Source: Limnomonas spitsbergensis (Eukaryota; Chlorophyta; Chlorophyceae; Chlamydomonadales). From it: 64,000 nt of DNA. Below the pieces are notes generated by a model that saw nothing but the letters and a program-made list of their open reading frames with translations, did no database searches and was not told where the DNA came from. Both the position numbers and the translations under genes were made by a program. The DNA lies in contig JAYJMM010000096.1 in assembly GCA_037349105.1 (NCBI GenBank), positions 1-64,000 of the forward strand, written 5' to 3'. Positions 41,701 through 53,700 of this stretch are shown in pieces (within the stretch, counting starts at the first letter, position 1; every line of letters starts with the position of its first letter).

Positions 41701-44700
41701 CCTGTTAATTGGGGTGACAGGTGGTTTTGGGGGAAAAGTTTAGGTTGAGGGATTCAGGATGGGCGCAAATTTGCAATCAGCTGATGCAACACACCCAGAT
41801 ATGGTAGTTGGGGGGAGGGGAAGTAGGAGGGAGGAAAGGGGTAAGAGAAAGGGGGGGGAGGCAGCAGGAAATATATTTGTTGAAAATTATTGATGTCCCA
41901 CAGCCCCACGTCCAGAGAGGGTGGATGTGACGGGACGCGGAGAGAGGGGGGGCAGGCTATTGGCAGGAAAAGCCAAGTAGCAGGATTCTGAACAAAAATC
42001 CAGGTTTCAAAACCCAAGTTGTTGCCTGATTTCCAAATGCAGGGGGGGGTTCATCACCAGGGATCAGTATTTTGAGCACGACCAATGCATGGTGTCTGGT
42101 ACGAAGTTTCAGACTCCCCCCTCCGATTTCCGGGACTAGGAGCATGACGGTTCCTGCAGAGACACGAACGCGACCCGTACTTGAGCCTGGTTCCCCTCTT
42201 CCCTCCCTCTGTGAAACGGAGTTTAACTCTTTCCTTTCGTTTTGTGAGGACGAGCCCGTCTGTCACCTGCTCCAGAACCAACGCCCCCATGGTGCCCTAG
42301 GCCCATAATGCTGTAAAACCCCTAATTACCTCGGACCTGCCCAGCTGCTTAATGAGCGCGAGCCTTTCTCCCACCTGCTCCAGAACCAACGCCCCCATGG
42401 CGCCCTAGGCCCATAATGCTGTCAAACCCCTAATTACCTCGGACCTGCCCACCTGCTTAATGAGCGCGAGCCTTTCTCCCACCTGCTCCAGAACCAACGC
42501 CCCCATGGTGCCCTAGGCCCATAATGCTATCAAACCCCTAATTACCTCGGACCTGCCCAGCTGCTTAATGAGCGCAAGCCCTTCTCCCACCTGCTCCAGA
42601 ACCAACGCCCCCATGGCGCCCTAGGCCCACACTTCTGTCCACCCCCCTAGGAGGCCTCAGACCTGCCCAGCTGCCTGAGAGGCAATTTTGCTTTAATGCG
42701 CGCGAGCCTGTCTCCCACCTGCTCCTGAACCAGTGCCCCCATGGTGGCTGCCTGCATGTCGCAGCTTGCCTCCACCTATCCAATAATGAATCAATCTCAC
42801 ACAAATCGCATAAGATTCCACCCATGGTTAGTAACGACGAAAAATCTGCACGACCCTGTCTCCCACCTGCTCCAGAACCAAGGCTCCCATTGTGGCCGCC
42901 TGCATGTCGCAGCGTGCCTCCGCCTCCAGCTGCCGGTCCTCACTCGCCCGCTGCTGAAACAGATGGTGTGACACCAGATCACCCAGGCGCTGCGGGGCAG
43001 AGGGCAGGGGAAATACACATTCGAATTTGACATTCAAATTTGAATATTAACCCTGCTGAGACAGGTGGTGCGACACCAGATCACCCAGGCGCTGCGGGGC
43101 AATGGCCAGGGGGGAGTACACCTAAAAATTCTAATTCTAATTTGAATATTATACCTGATGAAATAGGTGGGGTGCTACACCAGATCACCCAGGCAACACG
43201 GGGCAGAGACAAGAGGGGAAGCACACATTCAAATTCTGATCATTAATTTGCTGAAACAGGTGGTGCGACACCAGATCACCCAGGCTCTGAGGGGCAGGGC
43301 GGAGAACGCAAGTCATTTTTCAGTTCAAATTCTAATAAAAATGCTGCTTGGATAGGCGAATTGGCAACGCGCTGATGCCGCAAAGGCTGGTGATGGCTTG
43401 GTCTCCATAGGTGCCCATAGCCCTGTGGCATGCCCAGGTACCTTTGATTTGAATTTGCCTTCCCTCGGGTATGCAATCACTATTTTAAAGCTATTGGTTA
43501 CGTACTGTCAGATTGCCTTCCACAAAAGTATCGTTAGAAAGGGAAATGCGATACAGTAGGCTGCGCAAACTTCAAATTACGTCATATTGGGAATGTTTTA
43601 AACGTCATATTCAAATGAAGTCCACTCGCTTCAAACACTTCAAATGAGAGCTACAGCCTGAGGGGTACAAAGTCAAACTCGCTTTAAACACTTCAAATGA
43701 GAGCTACAGCCTGAGGGGTACAAAGTCAAACTCGCTTTAAACACTTCAAATGAGAGCTACAGCCTGAGGGGTACAAAGTCAAACTCGCTTCAAACACTTC
43801 AAATGAGAGCTACAGCCTGAGGGGTACAAAGTCAAACTCGCTTCAAACACTTCAAATGAGAGCTACAGCCTGAGGGGTACAAAGTCAAACTCGCTTCAAA
43901 CACTTCAAATGAGAGCTACAGCCTGAGGGGTACAAAGTCAAACTCGCTTCAAACACTTCAAATGAGAGCTACAGCCTGAGGGGTACAAAGTCAAACTCGC
44001 TTTAAACACTTCAAATGAGAGCTACAGCCTGAGGGGTACAAAGTCAAACTCGCTTCAAACACTTCAAATGAGAGCTACAGCCTGAGGGGTACAAAGTCAA
44101 ACTCGCTTCAAACACTTCAAATGAGAGCTACAGCCTGAGGGGTACAAAGTCAAACTCGCTTCAAACACTTCAAATGAGAGCTACAGCCTGAGGGGTACAA
44201 AGTCAAACTCGCTTCAAACACTTCAAATGAGAGCTACAGCCTGAGGGGTACAAAGTCAAACTCGCTTTAAACACTTCAAATGAGAGCTACAGCCTAAGGG
44301 GTACAAAGTCAAACTCGCTTCAAACACTTCAAATGAGAGCTACAGCCTGAGGGGTACAAAGTCAAACTCGCTTCAAACACTTCAAATGAGAGCTACAGCC
44401 TGAGGGGTACAAAGTCAAACTCGCTTTAAACACTTCAAATGAGAGCTACAGCCTGAGGGGTACAAAGTCAAACTCGCTTCAAACACTTCAAATGAGAGCT
44501 ACAGCCTGAGGGGTACAAAGTCAAACTCGCTTTAAACACTTCAAATGAGAGCTACAGCCTGAGGGGTACAAAGTCAAACTCGCTTCAAACACTTCAAATG
44601 AGAGCTACAGCCTGAGGGGTACAAAGTCAAACTCGCTTCAAACACTTCAAATGAGAGCTACAGCCTGAGGGGTACAAAGTCAAACTCGCTTCAAACACTT

Positions 44701-47700
44701 CAAATGAGAGCTACAGCCTGAGGGGTACAAAGTCAAACTCGCTTTAAACACTTCAAATGAGAGCTACAGCCTGAGGGGTACAAAGTCAAACTCGCTTCAA
44801 ACACTTCAAATGAGAGCTACAGCCTGAGGGGTACAAAGTCAAACTCGCTTTAAACACTTCAAATGAGAGCTACAGCCTGAGGGGTACAAAGTCAAACTCG
44901 CTTCAAACACTTCAAATGAGAGCTACAGCCTGAGGGGTACAAAGTCAAACTCGCTTCAAACACTTCAAATGAGAGCTACAGCCTGAGGGGTACAAAGTCA
45001 AACTCGCTTCAAACACTTCAAATGAGAGCTACAGCCTGAGGGGTACAAAGTCAAACTCGCTTCAAACACTTCAAATGAGAGCTACAGCCTGAGGGGTACA
45101 AAGTCAAACTCGCTTTAAACACTTCAAATGAGAGCTACAGCCTGAGGGGTACAAAGTCAAACTCGCTTCAAACACTTCAAATGAGAGCTACAGCCTGAGG
45201 GGTACAAAGTCAAACTCGCTTCAAACACTTCAAATGAGAGCTACAGCCTGAGGGGTACAAAGTCAAACTCGCTTCAAACACTTCAAATGAGAGCTACAGC
45301 CTGAGGGGTACAAAGTCAAACTCGCTTCAAACACTTCAAATGAGAGCTACAGCCTGAGGGGTACAAAGTCAAACTCGCTTCAAACACTTCAAATGAGAGC
45401 TACAGCCTGAGGGGTACAAAGTCAAACTCGCTTCAAACACTTCAAATGAGAGCTACAGCCTGAGGGGTACAAAGTCAAACTCGCTTCAAACACTTCAAAC
45501 GTTCCCCATCACAAACCCGTAACGTCCGTGGACCCTCCACTGGCCCCTCTTCAGGCCCGGCTCTGTCCCCCTCCCCCAACTAGCACCTCCCCTGGGCCTG
45601 CTCCTGCCCCCTCCGCTTCTATTCCCTCTCCCCCCTGGGACTAGCACCTCCCCTGAGCCCTGCCTCATATACTCCTGCGTCCCTCCTCCACCGGGCTGTC
45701 CCATCACATTCACCATCACATCAGCCTGAGGTAGCTGAAAGGGAGCTAAATGAAGCTGAAAGGTAGCTATCACTTAGCTAAAAGTAACTTCACATAAGTT
45801 GAAAGTAGCAAAAAGGTGGAGCTGGGATTCAGCCCAGCCAGTCAAGCAACTCTGCTGTCCCACTCACCTTCACCTCTGCCTCGCTGGCGTGCAGCTCCAG
45901 AGCCAGTCGCTCCACTAGCTCGCGGCTCATCTGTGCGCCGCCCGCCGCCTCCACCGCCGCCGCCGTGACCTCCTTTTCAACAAGAAGCTGGGCGGCGGCC
46001 TCGGACAGACGTGCCTCGGCTGCGGCGGCGCGCCCCTCAGCAGAGCGCAAGGTGGCTCGCAGGGATAGCGTCTGGGATGGTTAGGGAGGGTCAGGGATAA
46101 GGTTTAGGACGTGTGGCTGTAGGTTGTGGTTTAGGGGAAGGGTTTAGGATCAAATACTGAGTGTGTGCCAGACATCGTTTGGGAGGGTTCAGGATTCAGA
46201 TTTCAGGAGTTCATGGGTGGATAGCGGGTTTGGTGAAGTAGCTGGGATTTGAGGTTCAGGGTTCAGCGTTTAGGGTTGCGAGCTTGGTGTTAAGGGTTGA
46301 GGGTTGAGGGCACCCTGGGTTAATTCTCTAAAGCGCATTGCGAGCTCACCGCCGGGGGCCCAAATTGCGCTCTTAGAGTGGGTTTTGGATGTACAGGGTT
46401 CAGGGCTTACTGTTCACACCTGTTTTCTCACATGTTTGCACATCTTGCACATGTTCACGAGGGTCATATCCAGGGATACCTCCTCCTCCCCGTTACAAGT
46501 CCCCGCTCCCCAGGCGCTCCTAACCCTAATCTGGAGGACCCTCCCCAGCTCCAACTTAACCCCGATGAAAAAGTGGGCAATCGCCTTGCCGACTTCTTTT
46601 GGCAAGTGGCTAGGCTGAAGTTGCTAATCAAACTTACTTCTGACTCGCCCTACCGGTGGCCAATGGCTACTACCACACGCCTCCTAGAGAAACCCTGGTT
46701 GGGGCCGGGGTGGGGACTAGGGTGCAGCTGGTGCAACGCAAGAAAATAAATAAACAATCAACGATACACCTGAGGCGTGGGTAAAGGAAGCCACCCTTTC
46801 GGCTAAGGCACAAGTGGAGCTACCCTCACTGAGCCCAGCTTCCTCTTTGATCCAAGGCGCCTCCCTAACAGCCCCACCTTGAGTTCCGACTGCTCTGATG
46901 TGGCCAGCTGTTGTGTGGAGCGACCATCAAGGCTGATCTTCTCTCGCAAGAGCTCTCGGAGCTGAAGAGGGTCAACAGCAGTGAAGTCAACAGCAGGGGG
47001 TTAACAGCAAGGGGGTCAACAGCAGGGGGGTCAACAGCAGTGGGGTTAACAGCAGGGGGGTCAACAGTAGGGGGGGTCAACAGCAGGGGGGTCAACAGGT
47101 TACCATAAAACGGGTTTTACTCTGCTATTAATTATTCATTTTGGAGGTGCGGAGTACATGCGCGAAAGAAAAAATATTAGCAAAAAGTGTGCGCGGCCGG
47201 TCAGTCACGGACCAAAACAACTATATTTCGGGGTGCACGGAGTAGTTCTTCCGTACCTACCTTCAAAAAAATCGCGCGCTAGCGCGCGACTGATTGATTC
47301 GACATCCATTCCCTGATTATTGACCGTATACTGATCTTTCAGGCATCAACCTAAGTTTTTGATTGAGTGGACGATACGTTGTGGCTGTAAGAGCTGCGCG
47401 GAGTTGATTGTACGATTGACGGAGAGCGTTGCGCGGTGTTTAATAATAAAAAAACCAGACCGGCAGCGCGATATAGCAAACAACAATTTAAAAAGTTCAG
47501 CTGCGCGTGCGCGGTTTATATTTTTTTTTGCTACGCGACAAATTTGTTATAACTATTCCGAATCGGGGTGCGCGGACCCTACCGGTTTACCGTTTTACGG
47601 TATGGAGGGGTGGGAGCATGAAGGAGGGAGGGGGAGAGGGGAGCATGGAGTGGAGAGATGATGGGGGTGGGGGGGTGGGGGGTGAGAATGAAGGGACGGG

Positions 47701-50700
47701 AGCATGAAGGGGTGGGGTGAAGGGAGATATATAGTGCATGAAGGGGGGGAGGCATGAGAAAGAATAAGAGATACCGATACTATACTACGTAAGGGTCAGA
47801 AGAGTGTCAGTAGAGGGTCAGAGTTTACTTCTCTTTCAATAATGAACATGAAAGATCTTTGCTGACTTGAGGGCTCTAGCCCTGTCACCGACATCACACA
47901 GTTCACACATGTGAGCACACGCGGCTGCCGACCAGTCCTCTACTTGTCACACTATCCACACTGCTGTTCATACCTGTGCTTCCAAGTGAGAGCACTGTGT
48001 CTCCCGCTTCCGCAGCTGCACCTTCAGGGCGGTGCCCTCTCCCTCAATGCGCTCACGCTCTAATTGGACCCGGAGCATCATGGTGCCTGGGGAGCAGAAA
48101 AGGGTGGGCCATGGTGGGTTAGGGTGGACGCATGTGGAAAAGGGTGGGTTAGGGTGGAAATAAGTGGAAATAGGTGGGAGAAGGTAGAAAAGGGTGGGCC
48201 ATGGTCGATATAGTGGGTGGAGCCTGAGCATCATGGTGTCTGGAGCAGAAAAGGGTGGAAGGATTATACGAGATGAAGAAAGTGTGATGTATATATAGCG
48301 GACACTAATCAATGCTCTTTCCACTTCCTGCATGGATGGACTCCCGCCACGGCATGCAGTCGCTCATGGTAGCTGGCTTATAGCTGACATGAACCTCCAT
48401 GTAGCTGACATATATCTGACATGCCCCGCATGCAGCTGACATAAAGCTGACATGAAGCTGACATGAAGCTGACATGAAGCTGACATTTACCTGCTTTGGA
48501 CATGAAGCGAACATGCAGCTGACGTGTAGCCGACATTCCTTATTGCTCTCTACTTCATGCCTTCGCTCCTGACACTGCATGCAGTCTCTTTTGGTAGCTG
48601 GCATGTAGCTGACATGAACCTAACATGTAGCTGTCTGGTAGCTGACACGCACCTGACCCGTAGCTGACACTCACCAATGCTCTCCAGTTCCTGCATGGAC
48701 TCTCTACACCGCACACAGCCCTTCTTGGAAGTTGTCCCCGCACCGCCCACGCCAACCGGGTCCCGCCCGCGCCCCGTCACCAAGCCCGCCCCCGCCCCGC
48801 CGCCCCTTCCCGATGTCCCTCCTTCATCCGCCTTCTCCCCGTCCTCCCCTTCGCCCTCCCCGAGGGCTTGCCAAGGATCCAAGTGCTGCATGAGGAACGT
48901 ACGCACTGCCATCTGCAGGGTTCAAGGTTTGGGGTTGAGGGCTCAAGGTTTGGGGTTCACATTTCCCAGGCTGTGGTTGGGTGTTGGAGCTTGCCACAGA
49001 TCTAAGTTATGCATCAGGAATGTGCGCTCTGCCATCTGTTGGGGTTAAGGGTCGGGGGGTGGGCGTTGGGGTCAAGGGTTGGGGGTCAGAGGTGGGATCG
49101 GGGGGTGGGGTTGAGGTTGGGGTTGGGGTCCGAGGTTTCAGAGTCGGGTTTTGGAGGTTGGTGTTTGGTTTAAGGGTTGGGAAGGGTGGTTATTCTACCC
49201 TAAACCCTACCCCCAGCCCCCTCCCACCCTTAACCCTTACCCCCTGCCCACTCTTACCCTAAACCCTACCCCCCGCCCACTCTCACCCTAAACCCTACCC
49301 CCCCTCACTCTCACCCTAAACCCTACCCCCCCTCCCAATCTCACCCTAAACCCTACCCCCACTGTCACCCTAAACCCTAAACCCTCTTTACCCCTGCACA
49401 CCCACACCCACCGTGCTCCTCTGACACACTGTCTGGGGCGGGAAGACCAGTGGGTTGCCCGCAAGAGTGAGGTTGTCCAGGCGACTGAGCTCAGCCAGCT
49501 GGCGAGGCAGCACTGTCAAGCTGTTGTCATGAAGTTGGAGGTCAGTCAGGCAGCGACGGAGCTCACCTGAGAGGAGGGGGAGGGATGCATGCTTGACTAT
49601 AAAGGGTCAATAATGGATGCTTGGCAATAAAGGGTCAATAATGGTTGCTTTACGATGGATGGTTGATAGTGTTAAGAGGGGCAGGGCCCAGCGTTGTCAG
49701 GCAGTTGCTGTTTAGTTGGAGGTCTGTTGTGCAGCGACGCTGAGTTCCCTGAGAGGAGATACTTCACGCTTTACGGCTGATGGTTGAAGGGGTTGGGAAG
49801 GGGCATGGCCCAGCAATGTCAGACAGTTGTGTATAGTTGGAGGTCCGTCGTGCAGCGACGGAATATCCCTGAGGGGAGCCAATCATGCCTTACGATGGAT
49901 GGTTAATGGTGTTGGGAAGGGGAGTGCGCAGCATTGTCAAGCTGTCGCTTTGTGGCTAGAGGTCTGTCAGGCAGCAGCGAAGATATCTTGAGGGGGCAGG
50001 GGAGTAAAGAGGGGGGGGGGGATTGGGGGATGGGGAGGGAAGCAGGGGGAGGGGAACAGGGAGAAAAAACGAGGGGACGGGCCAGAGGAGAAGGTGGAGG
50101 AGGAGGAGGGAGGATGGACGGGGGGAAGAAGGGAGGGGACGGGGGAGGTGGGGGAGGAGATAAGGGAGGAGGAAATAGGAGTGCATAGAAGGGACTTGAA
50201 ACTGAGGTAGCGTGTTTTCCACAATCAGTGCATACACGACACTCAGTACATGTGACTGTACTGCACGAAGTACATGCAGTTGTACCGCACCGATTACACT
50301 GCCCGCCTCTCACCGAGTGTGTCCGGTATTGCTGTGATCTTGTTATGGTGTAGCGACAGTTGTTGCAGGTGTTGCAAGCTGCTGAGGTCAGCCGCCACCG
50401 CAACAATTTCGTTGTGAGAGGCGGTGAGCTGGCGAAGCCCGGTCAGACGCAGCAGCGCCGAGGGCAGGCAGTGCAGCCTGTTGCGGTCCAGCTGTACAAC
50501 AGGCGGTACATATAGACGATACATGTTATACAGATGCAGTACAGTGAGGAGAGACTCGTTGTTTCTGTCTGCTGGACAGAATGTGGGTAGAGCTGCTGCT
50601 CCGAATTATATGATCGCGCCACAAGGAGACAACCTGCGCAGGTAAATATGGGCCCCAGGAGAAAATTTAAACAGTTTGTACCGTTAGCAGACGATTTTAA

Positions 50701-53700
50701 TTCTGCCCACTCTCTTCACACTAATTTCATCCACATCCTGGAACTTAAGGCCAACTTCTAGAATTTAAAGGCAGAGCAGGCTACCAAGTCTCGTCAGTTA
50801 GTTTGAGTGTACATAGGTGTGGGGGGGGTAGTTTGAAGCAGGGGGTGAAGGAAACAGTGGCCTGCTGGACCCCTTGCTCCGATCCAGTGCTCATTTACCA
50901 GGTGCTGCAGGTGTTTGCAGGTGTTGCAGGTGTTGCAGATGTTGCAGGTGCTGCAGGCCACCTATCCTCGACGACAGCGCCCTGATGTCGTTGCTGGGCC
51001 TGCTGAACACTCATTTCACTCTTTCATTATTTATTTTTCCACCTATAATTCTTTATTCAGTCATCTTCAGGTGTTGTAGGCCACACAACCCCGCCGGAAG
51101 CTCCGCGATGCCAATACCGTTACTATATAAATCTTGCAGCATCAGGCTGGTCTGATCCAATTGAACATTTATGTCACTCTTCCATTGCCGTACCGCTATG
51201 TACGGTATTCACTTTATTTACTTTTTTATTCACCTTGAGGTGTTGCAGGCGTTGCAGGCTACCTAGCCCAGCCGGCAGCTCCTCGATGTCGTTACTGGCT
51301 AGATCCAGCAGCGTCAGGCTGGTCAGGCCGCTGGCCCCGCTGGGCAGTGCAAGGATCATGTTCTCAGACAGAACCAACTCGCGCAAGCGGACGCATGATA
51401 AGAGGCCTGCAAGAGGGCAATCAAATAAGTGAGAGTCAAACCATGCAGATCAGGCTGCTGGTCTTGCTGGGCAGCACAAAAACCATGTTCCAATTTCTAA
51501 AACTTAACCAACTTGCTCAAGGGGATGCATGTCAAGAGACCTGCAAGCGGGCAAGCAAGTAAGAGTAAAAGCATGCGGGCCAGGCTGCTGGCCTTGCTGG
51601 ACAGCACAATTATCATGTTCTAAAACATAACCAACCTGCGCAAGCGGATGCATGATAGGAGGCCTGCAAGCGAGCAGCAGACTAGCAGAGAAAACAAGGA
51701 AGAGTAAAAGCATGTCAGTCAAGCCGCAGGCTTCGCTGAGCCTGGCAAGTATCATGCTCTCGGACAGAACCAACTCGCGTAGACGAAAACCCAACAATAG
51801 CCCTGCAAGCGGGCCATCGAGTGAATGACATAAATAAACATTTACGCAGGCACCGGGGTGGGGGGTGCAACCCACATGCCAAGGGATTACACAGACTGAC
51901 TGGCTCCGGTAGAGGGACCCGCCCAGGTCTAGCATGAGGGTTTAGAGTTAGGGTTTGACATTTCTTGTCTATGCTTAACCCTATGAACCTTGGGAGCCTT
52001 GAAACCAGCGGGAGCCACCTGGTTGGACCTTGGGATTACCCAGGTGAAACGAATACTAAATGTGTAGGGCTTCAGCCACAATTCCGCTGCAGTATGGCCT
52101 ACCTTTGGCAGGGCCTGGTGCAGCCAGCCCTGCTGTTTGGGCTCTCATGCAACAGCCTGATGGCCAGCCAAATGTTTTCTGGTGCTGAAACATAAACTGG
52201 ACCGTGCACCTTGCACCCCAAACAAAACCTGGACCCTGCACCTTGCACCCTAAACAAATCTGGACCCTGCACCTTGCACCCTAAACAAATCTGGACCCTG
52301 CACCTTGCACCCTGAAGAAACACTAAGTGCATGTGTTGGCCCTCACCGCCGTCTCTAATGGGAAGGTGGGCCCTAACGTTTGGCTGGGGAGATGGGAAGG
52401 CACTTGGGCCGCGCATATTCTCAACATCTCATATACTGGTATCCGACGGTGGTCATTTGCCTTCGCGCACCACCCAAAAAGTGAAGTAACTAATATGAAC
52501 GCGTGCCATATTTTAATAGCGCGCAGGCCAGGGATAAGTTACAGAACCTTCGTGCAGCAGTTGGAAGGTCACAGGGGACCTAGCGAAGCAGTCCTGGCCT
52601 ACTCGTGGGCATGGAATTTTGGCTTTCTGCAGGTGTAATCAGCGCGCACCATCGGGGTTTCGTATTCATCATGGCGCACAGCAGGTCCGCACACCCCATC
52701 AAATAATTATTTGCATGCAAAGGCTGGAGCGGATTATGCTATGTTCAAATGCTCTGCAGCCATGTGTGCCGCACCCTCACACCTGGTGGACACAAGGTCA
52801 AAAACATCTGCAGAAGATTCTACAAGATTGACCGGTACATCTTTACTTTTGTTAATGATGCTAAATCTTATTTGGTTTAAATAAAGGTGGTCCGTGGTCA
52901 GGCAGCTGCACCCCAAATCCTGGCTGTACAAGCGGGGAGGCGCTGTGGCCCCTCCCATGCTCGTCTCTTCTGGCCCCGTGTGCGCCCTACCCTCACACCC
53001 GGTGGAGAATTGGTCAAAAACATATGCAGAAGATCCTCCACAATTTTTATTTGCTTTTGCTAATCATGCAAAATCTGTTTTTTAAATAAGGACGGTCAAG
53101 GGTCATGTGTGCCCCCCCCCTCGCACCGGGTGGGAACTTGGTCAGGCAGTTTGATCCTAGGTTGAGGCTGGTGAGGCTACCCATGTCCTCCAGGGAGGGG
53201 GAGGCCTCCAGCCGATTGCCCTGCACAAGAAGCAAGCATCAAAGAATATTGCACAAGGCAGAAGGCCTTATATAGGAGGCCTTATATAGAAGGCCTTATA
53301 TAGTTATATGTGCCTGTAGCACAAGCAGCACAATTATGACAGACTGTGCTTCAGCTAAACTTCAGCTACACTTATGCTACACTTCAGCTACACTTAAGCT
53401 ACATCGCGGCCCAATCCTGCAAAGTTATGGCACAGCAAGCCCCGCTGCTTGGGCCACCAGCCAAAGGCAACAGGTTGGTCAAAAGTTGTTCCTCATCGGC
53501 CCCGTGGTGGCCGTCCAGCGGTGTCCCGAATGGTGCTATACTGGTTTGACGCGCACTCAAGCACAAGCCCAGGTATACTGGCTGACCCCGGTCACAACTC
53601 TGGTGCGCACTGAAGCACAAGCCCGGTGTGCTGGCTCATTCAGGCTGAGGTCAGCCAAGAAACATTGGCACATGTGACACTGGCACAGAGACACTGGCAC

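Noticed and set aside
43624..45500. CRISPR array
   Set aside because: The repeats are directly adjacent with no unique spacers, and the window is eukaryotic.
48675..48912. Independent gene starting at the MAVRTFLMQ methionine
   Set aside because: The ATG directly follows a CTGCAG acceptor, is in phase with the LRR exon before it, and continues the post-LRR helix, so it is an internal codon of exon 7.
49190..49390. Chromosome end (telomere)
   Set aside because: The CCCTAAA words are short, degenerate and lie in an intron with coding exons on both sides.
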